From Pseudomonadota bacterium (GTDB taxonomy: Bacteria; Pseudomonadota; Alphaproteobacteria; Reyranellales; Reyranellaceae), in the NCBI GenBank assembly GCA_023436825.1, contig JAEZHS010000147.1, positions 1-22,969 of the forward strand: a stretch of 22,969 nucleotides of DNA, in the 5' to 3' direction. Both the position numbers and the translations under genes were made by a program. The stretch's first letter is position 1, and each line of letters starts with the position of its first letter. Below are positions 1-7,604 of the stretch, one piece after another. The notes below the pieces were generated by a model, which saw only the letters and a list, made by a program, of their open reading frames with translations, did no database searches and was not told where the DNA came from.

Positions 1-9
1 CCCGTCTAA

Positions 10-92
10 TTCGCCGGCAGCGTCATATGTTTTTATCAGACAGGGGTAACCCCCGCGCCGGGTGACAGTCACCCCAGTTCCAGGCTCATCCC
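10..92 (+). promoter_or_regulatory. Leader of the RND pump gene with two adjacent palindromes
   Basis: This is the non-coding leader before the efflux pump. It contains two perfect odd-length palindromes: GGGGTAACCCC at 43-53 and GGGTGACAGTCACCC at 60-74, the second ending 18 bases before the ATG. They could be operator half-sites for a repressor or an mRNA stem near the start codon. A weak promoter match (TTCGCC at 10-15, TTTATC at 32-37, 16-base spacer) lies upstream. The TAA at 7-9 could end a preceding gene, for example the membrane-fusion partner usual for such pumps, but the window starts too late to tell. Confidence 0.35.
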
Positions 93-3000
93 ATGCGCTT
101 TTCCCATTTCTTCATCGACCGGCCGATCTTCGCCTCGGTCCTGTCGATCATCATCCTGATCGTCGGCGGCATCGCCCAGTTCGGCCTGCCGGTCGCGGAA
201 TATCCCGAGATTGCGCCGCCCACCGTCAACGTCACCGCGACCTACCCGGGCGCCTCGGCCGAGGTGATCGCGCAGACCGTCGCCACGCCGCTCGAGCTCG
301 AGATCAACGGCGTCGACGACATGCTCTACATCGAGTCGCAATCGACCGGCGATGGGCGGCTGTCGATCAACGTGGTGTTCAAGCCCGGCACCAACATCGA
401 CCAGGCCCAGGTCAACGTGCAGAACCGCGTCGCCGTGGCCCAGCCGCGCCTGCCCGAGGACGTGCAGCGGCTCGGCATCGTGGTGCGCAAGGCCTCGCCC
501 GACCTGATGATGGTCGTGCACATGACGTCGCCCGACGGCAGCCGCGACCAGCAATACATCTCCAACTACGCCACGCTCTACGTAAAGGACGTGCTGAGCC
601 GCATCGACGGCGTCGGCAACGTGCTGGTGTTCGGCGCGCGCGACTATTCGATGCGCGTGTGGCTCGACCCGGCGCGCGTCGCCGCCCACAATCTGACGGC
701 CGGCGAGGTGATGCTGGCGATGCGGGCGGCCAACCTGCAGGTCGCCGCCGGCGCCATCAACCAGGCACCTGCCGTGTCGCCGGGCGGGTTCACGCTGTCG
801 GTGCAGACGCTGGGCCGCCTGACGGCGCCCGAGGAGTTCGGCAACATCGTGCTGCGCGCCGAGCCCGACGGCTCGGTGACCCGCCTGCGCGACGTCGCCC
901 GCATAGAACTGGGCGCGCAGGACTACACGCTGAACGCCTATCTCGACAACAAGAACGCCACCGCGCTCGGCATCTTCCAGCGCCCCGGCTCGAACGCCAT
1001 CGCCACCTCGGATGCGGTCAAGGCGACGATGGCGCGGCTGAAGAAGGATTTCCCGCCCGGCCTCGATTACTCGGTGGTCTACAACCCGACGGAATTCATC
1101 CAGGCCTCGGTCGATGCGGTGATCGAGACGCTGTTCGAGGCGTTGATCCTGGTCGTGATCGTGGTGATCCTGTTCCTGCAGACTTGGCGGGCCGCGATCA
1201 TCCCCCTGCTCGCCATCCCGGTGTCGCTGATCGGCTCGTTCGCGGTGATGTCCGCCGTCGGCGTCTCGTTCAACACGCTGTCGCTGTTCGGCCTGGTGCT
1301 GGCGATCGGCATCGTCGTCGACGACGCCATCGTCGTGGTCGAGAACGTCGAACGCTATCTCACCCAGGGCATGTCGCCCAAGGCCGCGGCGCACAAGACC
1401 ATGGACGAGGTCGGCGGCGCCTTGATCGCGATCTCCCTGGTCCTGATCGCGGTGTTCCTGCCGACCGCCTTCATCACCGGCCTGCAGGGCACCTTCTACA
1501 AGCAGTTTGCCATCACCATCGCGGCCTCGACGGCGATCTCGGCTTTCGTGTCCCTCACCTTGTCGCCTGCCATGGCGGCCCTGCTGCTGAAAACCCATGC
1601 GCTGTCGCATGTCGAGCAGCCCAAGCCGACCTTGCTCGACCGGCTGATGTGGCCGATCAACGCCTTCTTCCGCCTGTTCAACCGCGGCTTCGAATGGCTG
1701 TCGAACTTCTATGGCCGGGCGACGGCGCGGCTGATCCGCTGGACCACCATCGTGCTGGTCATCTATGCCGGCCTGCTGGTGCTGACCGGCAACATCCTGG
1801 TCAATACGCCGACCGGCCTGGTGCCGCAGCTCGACCGCTCGTACCTGATTGCCGCCATGCAGCTACCGGCCGGCTCGACCCTGGAGCGCGCCGATCGGCT
1901 GGTGAAGCAGGCGTCGCAAATGATCATGGAGACACCCGGCGTCGAGCACGCCGTGGCCTTCGTCGGCTTCGACGGCGCCACCTTCACCAACGCGCCCAAC
2001 ACCGGCGTGATCTTCGTCACCCTGAAGCCGTTCGAGCAGCGTCGCGACCTGCCCATGGCAAAGATCCTGGGCGACTTGCGCGGCAAGATGTTCTCCCTGC
2101 GCGAGGCCTTCGTGTTCGTGCTCGAACCGCCTTCGGTGCCGGGCATCGGCACCGGCGGCGGCCTCAAGGGCTACGTGCAGGACCGCGCCGCGCGCGGCCT
2201 GCCGGCGCTCGAGGGGGCGACCTGGGCTATTGCCGGGGCGGCCGGCCAGACGCCGGGCCTCACCCAGGCCTTCACCCTCTTCAGCACGCGCACGCCGCAG
2301 ATCTGGGCCGAGATCGACCGCACCAAGGCCGAGCAGCTCGGCGTGCCGATCGCCCGCGTGTTCGAAACGCTGTCGGTCTACATGGGCTCGGGGTACGTCA
2401 ACGACTTCAATATCCTCGGCCGCACCTATCGCGTGACGGCACAGGCTGACGATCCCTATCGCCTCACGGTGCGCGACGTCGCCAACCTGAAGACGCGTTC
2501 GGCCAGCGGCGAGATGGTGCCGATCGGCTCGGTCGCCACCTTCTCCGACACGACCGGCCCGTACCGGGTGGCGCGCTACAATCTCTACCCGGCCGCCGAG
2601 ATGCAGGTGGCCCTGAAGCCGGGCTTCTCGTCGGGACAGGGCATCCGCGCCATCGAGGGCCTGGCCGAGAAGGTGCTGCCCTCGGGCTTCGGCTTCGAAT
2701 GGACCGAGATCGCCCTGCAGGAGAAGCTCGCGGGCGATACCGCCGTCCTGGCGTTCGGCCTGGCGGTCGTCTTCGTGTTCCTGTTGCTCGCGGCACTCTA
2801 CGAGAGCTGGCTGCTGCCGCTCGCGGTCATCCTGATCGTGCCGATGTGCGTGCTGGCGGCGATGGCGGGCGTCGTCCTGCGCGGGCTCGACCGCAACATC
2901 CTGGTCGAGATCGGCCTGGTGGTGCTGGTCGGCCTGGCGGCCAAGAACGCCATCCTGATCGTGGAGTTCGCCAAGCAGGCGCACGAGGCGGGCATGAACC

Positions 3001-3290
3001 GCTTCGATGCGGCGGTCAGCGCCGCCAAGACACGTCTGCGGCCCATCCTCATGACCTCGCTCGCCTTCATCCTGGGCGTGGTGCCGCTGGTCGTGAGCTT
3101 CGGCGCCGGCGCGGAAATGCGCCAGTCGCTGGGCACGGCGGTGTTCTTCGGCATGCTGGGCGTCACCTTCTTCGGCCTGGTGTTCACGCCGGTGTTCTAC
3201 GTCGTGAGCACGGGTCTCGCGGAGCTGCGGTTCAAGTGGCGCAAGCCGGAAGTGCCGCCGGAGGCGACGTTCAAGCCGGATCAGATCTGA
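93..3290 (+). CDS. RND efflux transporter permease subunit (HAE1/AcrB family)
   Basis: This 1065-aa inner-membrane protein is the proton-driven pump of a tripartite RND system exporting hydrophobic and amphiphilic compounds. The length fits the family (AcrB is 1049 aa). The N-terminus MRFSHFFIDRPIFASVLSI is the typical first helix of HAE1 pumps. Residues around 405-420 read GIVVDDAIVVVENVE, giving the paired aspartates D410/D411 of TM4, and the TM10 lysine is present at about K951 in GLAAKNAILIVEF. These are the proton-relay residues of AcrB. Two large periplasmic loops (about 40-335 and 570-870) sit between the helix groups. No membrane-fusion or outer-membrane partner is in the window; an adaptor gene would be expected just upstream. 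Substrates cannot be inferred. Confidence 0.95.
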   Translation: MRFSHFFIDRPIFASVLSIIILIVGGIAQFGLPVAEYPEIAPPTVNVTATYPGASAEVIAQTVATPLELEINGVDDMLYIESQSTGDGRLSINVVFKPGTNIDQAQVNVQNRVAVAQPRLPEDVQRLGIVVRKASPDLMMVVHMTSPDGSRDQQYISNYATLYVKDVLSRIDGVGNVLVFGARDYSMRVWLDPARVAAHNLTAGEVMLAMRAANLQVAAGAINQAPAVSPGGFTLSVQTLGRLTAPEEFGNIVLRAEPDGSVTRLRDVARIELGAQDYTLNAYLDNKNATALGIFQRPGSNAIATSDAVKATMARLKKDFPPGLDYSVVYNPTEFIQASVDAVIETLFEALILVVIVVILFLQTWRAAIIPLLAIPVSLIGSFAVMSAVGVSFNTLSLFGLVLAIGIVVDDAIVVVENVERYLTQGMSPKAAAHKTMDEVGGALIAISLVLIAVFLPTAFITGLQGTFYKQFAITIAASTAISAFVSLTLSPAMAALLLKTHALSHVEQPKPTLLDRLMWPINAFFRLFNRGFEWLSNFYGRATARLIRWTTIVLVIYAGLLVLTGNILVNTPTGLVPQLDRSYLIAAMQLPAGSTLERADRLVKQASQMIMETPGVEHAVAFVGFDGATFTNAPNTGVIFVTLKPFEQRRDLPMAKILGDLRGKMFSLREAFVFVLEPPSVPGIGTGGGLKGYVQDRAARGLPALEGATWAIAGAAGQTPGLTQAFTLFSTRTPQIWAEIDRTKAEQLGVPIARVFETLSVYMGSGYVNDFNILGRTYRVTAQADDPYRLTVRDVANLKTRSASGEMVPIGSVATFSDTTGPYRVARYNLYPAAEMQVALKPGFSSGQGIRAIEGLAEKVLPSGFGFEWTEIALQEKLAGDTAVLAFGLAVVFVFLLLAALYESWLLPLAVILIVPMCVLAAMAGVVLRGLDRNILVEIGLVVLVGLAAKNAILIVEFAKQAHEAGMNRFDAAVSAAKTRLRPILMTSLAFILGVVPLVVSFGAGAEMRQSLGTAVFFGMLGVTFFGLVFTPVFYVVSTGLAELRFKWRKPEVPPEATFKPDQI

Positions 3291-3321
3291 CGACGGCCCT
3301 GTCGATGCGGACGGTGAGGTC

Positions 3322-3340
3322 GGCCGGATCCAGGCCGGCC
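3322..3340 (+). terminator. GC-rich hairpin after the RND gene
   Basis: GGCCGG (3322-3327) pairs with CCGGCC (3335-3340) around a seven-base loop, 32 bases after the RND stop. There is no T tract, so it may be only a weak terminator or a chance GC palindrome. Confidence 0.25.
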
Positions 3341-3376
3341 TCGGCCGCCTCGGATTCGGCTCACGAGCGATCACGT

Positions 3377-3394
3377 TATAGTTTGTCGACTATA
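3377..3394. promoter_or_regulatory. Inverted repeat upstream of the SDR gene
   Basis: TATAGT-TTGTCG-ACTATA is a perfect 6+6 inverted repeat in an AT-rich patch 44 bases before the SDR start. Its left arm could double as a -10 box (TTCGGC at 3355-3360 is a poor -35, 16-base spacer). The position suits an operator for a dimeric repressor of the SDR gene; the regulator is unknown. Confidence 0.4.
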
Positions 3395-3438
3395 TCGCGA
3401 GAATCGTCTGTCCTCCGGCTCCGCAAAGGAACCGTGCG

Positions 3439-4296
3439 ATGCCCAACCATCCCGCCCTCACTGCCGGCCGTGCCGCCGTCATCACCGGAGCCGCCAGCGG
3501 AATCGGGCTTGCCGCCGCCCGCCGCTTCGCCTCGCTGGGACTGAACGTCTGCCTGGCCGACCTGTCGGCGGAGTCGCTGGAACGGGCCGTCGCGGAAGTG
3601 GCCGCCGCAAGGCCGTCCGGACGCACCGCCGTGATCGCCGTGCCGACCGACGTCAGCAAGTCGGAGAGCGTGCAGGCCCTGAAGGACAAGGCCTACGCCG
3701 CGTTCGGTGAGGTCGGCGTGCTGATGAACAACGCCGGCACCGCCCCGGGTGGCGGGCCGTGGGATCACTATGAGCGCTGGCAGCGCGTGCTCAACGTCAA
3801 TCTGTGGGGCGTGATCAACGGCGTGCAGACTTTCACGCCCGCCATGCTGGCCCAGAAGACGCCCTGCGCCATCGTCAACACCGGCTCCAAGCAGGGCATC
3901 ACCTGTCCGCCGGGTGACACCGCGTACAATGTCAGCAAGGCCGGCGTGAAGGTGCTGACCGAGGCGCTGGCGCACAGCCTGCGCAACGAAGAGGGCAACC
4001 GCATCTCGGCGCATCTGCTGGTCCCGGGCTCGACCTTCACCGGCATGACGGCGCGCGGCCGTACCGAAAAGCCGCCGGGCGCATGGACGCCCGACCAGGT
4101 GGTCGACATGCTGGTCGACAGCATGGGCAAGGGCGACTTCTACATCATCTGCCCCGACAACGAGGTGACGCGCGAGGTCGACAATCGGCGTATCCTGTGG
4201 GCAGCCAAGGACATCACCGAGAACCGGCCGCCGCTGTCGCGCTGGCACGCCGATTACAAGGAGGCGTTTGCCGCCTTCCTGACCAAGGAGAAGTGA
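3439..4296 (+). CDS. SDR family NAD(P)-dependent oxidoreductase
   Basis: This 285-aa cytosolic protein is a classical short-chain dehydrogenase/reductase. The cofactor motif TGAASGIG is at residues 16-23, D71-V lines the adenine pocket, NNAG is at 97-100, N121 lies in the next helix, and the catalytic group is S150 with Y163 and K167 (YNVSK). The length suits the 250-290 aa 'classical' class. A Shine-Dalgarno-like AAAGGAA lies about 8 bases before the ATG. The substrate cannot be read from sequence; family members reduce or oxidise alcohols, ketones and sugars. The stop is two bases before the MsrA start, so the two genes are probably cotranscribed. A palindrome at 3377-3394 may control them. 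Confidence 0.9.
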   Translation: MPNHPALTAGRAAVITGAASGIGLAAARRFASLGLNVCLADLSAESLERAVAEVAAARPSGRTAVIAVPTDVSKSESVQALKDKAYAAFGEVGVLMNNAGTAPGGGPWDHYERWQRVLNVNLWGVINGVQTFTPAMLAQKTPCAIVNTGSKQGITCPPGDTAYNVSKAGVKVLTEALAHSLRNEEGNRISAHLLVPGSTFTGMTARGRTEKPPGAWTPDQVVDMLVDSMGKGDFYIICPDNEVTREVDNRRILWAAKDITENRPPLSRWHADYKEAFAAFLTKEK

Positions 4297-4298
4297 CC

Positions 4299-5009
4299 AT
4301 GACTCGCTGGCTCACCCTTGCCCTCACCGGCGGCGCACTCGTCGTCGCCGCCACCGGTCTCGGCATCTGGCCGTCCTCGGCCGAGAGCGCGAAGGTCGTG
4401 CCGCTGCCGATGGCCGACATGCCGGCCACGCAGGCGCCGAGCGAGGTCGCCGTGCTGGCGGGTGGTTGCTTCTGGGGCGTGCAGGGCGTGTTCCAGCACG
4501 TCGACGGCGTCACCAGCGCGGTGTCGGGCTATGCCGGCGGTGCCAAGAACACCGCGGCGTACGATCAGGTCACATCCGGCCGTACCGGCCACGCCGAGTC
4601 GGTGCGCATCACCTACGATCCGCGCAAGATCAGCTACGGCCGCATCCTGCAGATCTATTTCTCGGTGGCGCACGATCCGACGCAGCTCAATCGACAGGGC
4701 CCCGACGTCGGCACGCAGTACCGGTCGACGATCTTCCCGGCCAACGACGAGCAGGCGCGCGTGGCCAAGGCCTATATCGACCAGCTCGACCAGGCGAAGA
4801 CCTTCAGCAGCAAGGTCGTGACCACGATCGAGCCCGGCAAGGCGTTCTATGCGGCCGAGGGCTATCACCAAGACTACATGACGTTGAACCCGAACCAGCC
4901 CTACATCGTGTTCCACGACAAGCCGAAGCTCGAGAACCTCAAGCGACTGTTCCCGCAGGCCTGGCGCGCCGAGCCGATGCTGGTGTCGAAAACCGGCCTG
5001 AACAACTGA
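4299..5009 (+). CDS. msrA: Exported peptide-methionine (S)-S-oxide reductase
   Basis: This 236-aa enzyme reduces methionine-S-sulfoxide in oxidised proteins. The MsrA signature GGCFWG contains the nucleophile C57. Other family stretches are GYAGG, HAESV, YDP, QLNRQGPDVGTQYRS and EGYHQDY. The N-terminus (residues 1-30) is a hydrophobic signal segment ending near SSAESA, so the enzyme probably acts in the periplasm, possibly membrane-anchored. C57 is the only cysteine: the C-terminal resolving cysteines of E. coli MsrA are absent, so regeneration must use a thiol from a partner or small molecule. The ATG at 4299 is chosen because it immediately follows the SDR stop with AAGGAG upstream. Convergent with the MFS gene, 18 bases apart. 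Confidence 0.9.
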   Translation: MTRWLTLALTGGALVVAATGLGIWPSSAESAKVVPLPMADMPATQAPSEVAVLAGGCFWGVQGVFQHVDGVTSAVSGYAGGAKNTAAYDQVTSGRTGHAESVRITYDPRKISYGRILQIYFSVAHDPTQLNRQGPDVGTQYRSTIFPANDEQARVAKAYIDQLDQAKTFSSKVVTTIEPGKAFYAAEGYHQDYMTLNPNQPYIVFHDKPKLENLKRLFPQAWRAEPMLVSKTGLNN

Positions 5010-5027
5010 ACGGTCAGGCCGGCCACC

Positions 5028-6245
5028 TCAAGCGGGAACGGGCCGCACCGGCCGCAGCATGGCGAAGCTTACCTGGGCCAGGCCGGCCAGCAGGCCGACC
5101 GCCACGCCCACCCGCCAGGCGAGGTCGTAGGAGCCCAGCAGATCGAAGATCAGGCCGCCACCGAAGGCGCCGACGAAGCTGCCGATCTGATGGCTCATGA
5201 AGGCCACACCCTGGATCATCGCCTGCCAGCGCAGGCCGAACATCTCTGCCACCGAGCCCGCGACCAGCGGACCTACGCCCAGCCACAGGAAGCCCATGAG
5301 GGCGGCGAAGACCAAGGTCGAGAACGGGGTCGGCGGCAGCAGGAAATACCAGGCCAGCACGATCGAGCGGCCGAGGTAGATGCCGCCCAGCAGGGCGAGC
5401 TTGGACCAGCGCCCCCCGGCCCAGCCGAAGAACAGTCCGCCGAACACGTTGAACAGGCCGATGGTCGCCAGCGCCTGGGCGCTGAGCGCCGGGTCCATGC
5501 CGCAGATCGCGAGATACGACGGCAGGTGGGTGGCGATGAACAGGAGCTGCATGCCGCACACGAAATAGGCCGCGGTCATGACCATGAAGGAGGGCGTCCT
5601 GAGAGCGCGTAGCAGCGCCGCCTGGGCCGAATCGCGCTTGCCGGTCGGACCGGCGGGCAGCGGCAGGCGATCGACCCGGCCGGCGATCCAGGTAGCCGGC
5701 AGCATGCCGAGGGCCAGCACCAGGAAGCCCAGCACGCCGGCGCGCCAGCCGAAGTCGACAGCCAGCATCTGGCCGAGCGGCGCGGACAGCAATGCGCCCA
5801 GCGAGCCCGAGGCGGTGATGGCTCCCAGCACCAGGCTGCGGAGGTGGCTGGTCACGGCGCGCGAACCGACGGCAAGGGCGATGGCGGTGGCGGTGCAGGC
5901 GAGCGCCAGGCCGATCAGCACGCCCGCGCCCAGCATCACGCCCAGCATGCCGTCGGCCAGGGCGAAAGTGAGCATGCCGGCGATGTACAAAAGACTGCCG
6001 ACCAGCATCACCGGCCGGAAGCCGACGCGCACGGCAAGCGCGCCCGCGACCGGCTGCAGGAAGCCCCAGGCGAGGTTCTGCACCGACATGGCGAGGGCGA
6101 AGTCCGACACGCTGACAGCGATGTCGCGGGTGAGCGGCGGCATGATCAGCCCGAAGCTCTGCCGAATGCCGCCGCTCAGGCTCAGCATGACGGCCGCCGC
6201 GACCAGGATCGGCAGGGTCGGGCGCAGCTCTTTCATGAGGCCCAT
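5028..6245 (-). CDS. MFS transporter
   Basis: This 405-aa protein has about twelve hydrophobic helices in two halves, the normal size and layout of a major facilitator superfamily permease of the inner membrane. The cytoplasmic loop after TM2 (RVGFRPVMLVGSL) is a degenerate MFS motif A. The substrate is not identifiable. It is divergent from a TetR-family gene, with two copies of a 16-bp palindrome in the 85-base gap. The usual reading of that arrangement is an exporter repressed by its neighbour and induced by the exported compound. The start could be the ATG at 6245 or three codons later at 6236; neither has a strong Shine-Dalgarno. Confidence 0.88.
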   Translation of the reverse strand: MGLMKELRPTLPILVAAAVMLSLSGGIRQSFGLIMPPLTRDIAVSVSDFALAMSVQNLAWGFLQPVAGALAVRVGFRPVMLVGSLLYIAGMLTFALADGMLGVMLGAGVLIGLALACTATAIALAVGSRAVTSHLRSLVLGAITASGSLGALLSAPLGQMLAVDFGWRAGVLGFLVLALGMLPATWIAGRVDRLPLPAGPTGKRDSAQAALLRALRTPSFMVMTAAYFVCGMQLLFIATHLPSYLAICGMDPALSAQALATIGLFNVFGGLFFGWAGGRWSKLALLGGIYLGRSIVLAWYFLLPPTPFSTLVFAALMGFLWLGVGPLVAGSVAEMFGLRWQAMIQGVAFMSHQIGSFVGAFGGGLIFDLLGSYDLAWRVGVAVGLLAGLAQVSFAMLRPVRPVPA

Positions 6246-6260
6246 GGGCTCACACTTGAT

Positions 6261-6276
6261 TACACTGGTCTGTGTA
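6261..6276. promoter_or_regulatory. Operator palindrome 1 of the MFS/TetR intergenic region
   Basis: TACACTGGTCTGTGTA has 5-bp arms TACAC/GTGTA. On the minus strand it begins at the last base of the likely MFS -10 box, so bound repressor would cover the MFS transcription start. It matches a second copy exactly 50 bp away (consensus TACAC-N-GGTC-N-GTGTA). Confidence 0.75.
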
Positions 6277-6303
6277 TCTTAGGGTCGAGATGCGACCGGT
6301 CAA
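6276..6303 (-). promoter_or_regulatory. Sigma70-type promoter of the MFS gene
   Basis: On the minus strand, TTGACC (plus coordinates 6298-6303) is followed after 16 bases by TAAGAT (6276-6281). Transcription would start around 6269, inside palindrome 1, and give a leader of about 25 bases before the MFS start. Confidence 0.65.
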
Positions 6304-6310
6304 TGAAAAG

Positions 6311-6326
6311 TACACAGGTCGGTGTA
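6311..6326. promoter_or_regulatory. Operator palindrome 2, next to the TetR start codon
   Basis: TACACAGGTCGGTGTA is the second copy of the operator. It ends four bases before the tetR ATG at 6331, a position suited to autorepression. The centre-to-centre distance to copy 1 is 50 bp, about five helical turns, so two dimers would sit on the same face of the DNA. Confidence 0.75.
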
Positions 6327-6330
6327 GTTC

Positions 6331-6930
6331 ATGCCACCATCCGAAACGCGTTCCGAAACACGGTCGAACGAGATGCGCGAGCGCATCCTCGAGACGGCCG
6401 ACCGATTGTTCTACGGCCAGGGCATCCGCGCGGTCGGCGTCGACACCGTCGCGGCCGAGATCGGCATCAGCAAGCGCACGCTCTACAACTACTTCCCCTC
6501 CAAGGATGAGCTGATCGTCGCCTACCTGCGGCGGCGGCTCAGGCCCACGCCCGTATCGGACCTGCCGCCGGTCGAGCAGATCCTGGGCAATTTCGAGCGG
6601 CTGGAGCGCACTTTTTCAGCCGGCGTGTTCCGCGGCTGTCCGTTCGTCAATGCGGTGGCCGAGATCAAGGAAACCTCGCATGCCGCCAACAAGGTCGCCT
6701 TCGCCTTCAAGGAGCAGCGCCGCCTGTGGTTTCGCGACCTGCTGGCGAAACTCGAGGTGAAGGATCCCGACACGCTGGCACTGCAGCTGCAGATCCTGGC
6801 CGACGGCGCGATCGCCGCAGCGCTGGTGCGCGGCGATCCCAAGGTCGCCGTCACTGCGGGCGAGGCTGCGCGGACCCTGCTGCAGGCGGCCGGCGTGAAG
6901 CTGCCGCGCCGGAAGCGGGCTCGGCCTTAA
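6331..6930 (+). CDS. TetR/AcrR family transcriptional regulator
   Basis: This 199-aa protein has the TetR-type N-terminal DNA-binding domain: a first helix MRERILETADRLFYGQG, then VGVDTVAAEIGISKRTLYNYFPSKDELI, the family helix-turn-helix and 'YNYFPSKDEL' signature at about residues 35-62. The rest is a helical ligand-binding and dimerisation domain with no informative motif. It most likely binds the two palindromes in its own upstream gap and represses both itself and the divergent MFS transporter. The start at 6331 leaves almost no leader after palindrome 2. An in-frame ATG at 6373 (MRERILE) also fits the family and would put the operator further from the start; neither has a clear ribosome-binding site. 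Confidence 0.92.
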   Translation: MPPSETRSETRSNEMRERILETADRLFYGQGIRAVGVDTVAAEIGISKRTLYNYFPSKDELIVAYLRRRLRPTPVSDLPPVEQILGNFERLERTFSAGVFRGCPFVNAVAEIKETSHAANKVAFAFKEQRRLWFRDLLAKLEVKDPDTLALQLQILADGAIAAALVRGDPKVAVTAGEAARTLLQAAGVKLPRRKRARP

Positions 6931-7220
6931 CGGCTCGTCACCGAGGTTTTGGCGATTGACCGACACCGATCCGACGCGGTGACAGCATTGCCTGCATGTC
7001 GGTCGAGCGACGCAAGCCATGGTAGGATGGAGGTGGCGGCGCCCAGATATGGCCCATCCTGGAGCACCAAAAGTCGCAATAAAAGAACCCCACATCGCTG
7101 GTGAGGGTGCGGCGATCGTCGACGGGTCGAGCTGATGCCTGGCCGTGACGGCCCTCGCGTTTCCGGGTCCCCCACGGTGCGAAAAAACTCAGTGCAAAAT
7201 CTCCAAGCGCACCGCAGTTA

Positions 7221-7248
7221 TTGACATCGATAAAAACCTAGGTTATCT
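7221..7248 (+). promoter_or_regulatory. Orphan sigma70-type promoter with an internal palindrome
   Basis: TTGACA (7221-7226) and TTATCT (7243-7248) are separated by 16 bases. The spacer and -10 box hold the perfect palindrome AACCTAGGTT (7235-7244), flanked by GATAA/TTATC arms, which could be an operator. The patch is clearly more AT-rich than its surroundings. No good plus-strand gene follows; the transcript would start near 7255 and run antisense to the 43-aa gene at 7423-7554. Confidence 0.55.
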
Positions 7249-7258
7249 TCGGTCCTGC

Positions 7259-7276
7259 CGCCGCCCCAGGGCGGCG
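7259..7276 (+). other. GC hairpin at the 5' end of the predicted orphan transcript
   Basis: CGCCGCCC-CA-GGGCGGCG is an 8-bp perfect inverted repeat (effectively a 7-bp stem with a four-base loop), just downstream of the orphan promoter. There is no T tract. It may be a 5' stabilising stem or an attenuator. Confidence 0.4.
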
Positions 7277-7422
7277 TCCGTTCTATGCATCGTTCATCCG
7301 ACACCTTGGTGCGCGCCCGACCGGCGACGCAGCGCGCCTCCCGGCGCGCCACGTCGTCCTCGCCGCCAGCGGGGCATACCGAGGCCCAAACCGCCCGCGA
7401 AACTATCCTTCGTGAAGAGCCA

Positions 7423-7554
7423 CTAACGGGCGGCGGCGGAAACCAGGCGGGCGATCTCGCGTACCAGGCTCGCGACCGCAGCCCCGCGCAGACGATGGGC
7501 GCGCTGGGTATAGACTTGGCGTTCGGCGTGGGTGGGATAGGCGATCGAGAACAT
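7423..7554 (-). CDS. Small 43-aa protein of unknown function
   Basis: An open frame encodes MFSIAYPTHAERQVYTQR, then HRLRGAAVASLVREIARLV and ends in SAAAR. It is supported by a strong Shine-Dalgarno (GGAGGG, four bases before the ATG) and a good -10 box upstream. It has an acid/base-patterned amphipathic helix typical of the short (35-50 aa) alphaproteobacterial proteins with an 'ER..A..LR..A...L' pattern; I do not assert a named family. It is divergent from the LysR gene with about 100 bases between the starts, and a palindrome lies inside its likely promoter, so the LysR protein may control it. Function unknown. Confidence 0.6.
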   Translation of the reverse strand: MFSIAYPTHAERQVYTQRAHRLRGAAVASLVREIARLVSAAAR

Positions 7555-7604
7555 GGAACCCTCCAAGAATTGGAAGTTTCATAATTCATTCCTTATCCGA
7601 GATT

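Larger units (their letters stand above)
6931..7422. other. 492-base gap with no convincing gene
   Basis: All reading frames here lack recognisable protein character and a Shine-Dalgarno. The only ordered signals are a small GGCCGT/ACGGCC inverted repeat near 7141, the promoter at 7221-7248 and the hairpin at 7259-7276, reported separately. Confidence 0.5.

Noticed and set aside
62..2449. Long plus-strand open frame of 795 codons overlapping the RND gene
   Set aside because: Arg/Pro/His-rich translation in another frame of a clear AcrB-family gene; a GC-driven shadow.
1863..3374. 503-codon minus-strand frame opposite the RND gene
   Set aside because: Composition is His/Arg/Glu-rich low-complexity typical of antisense frames in high-GC genes; no domain or ribosome-binding site.
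7141..7156. GGCCGT/ACGGCC inverted repeat as a terminator
   Set aside because: Loop of one base and no T tract; more likely a chance GC palindrome.
7285..7584. 99-codon plus-strand frame downstream of the orphan promoter
   Set aside because: No Shine-Dalgarno, Arg/Ser/Thr/Pro-rich with no folded-protein pattern, and it is antisense to the better supported 43-aa gene.
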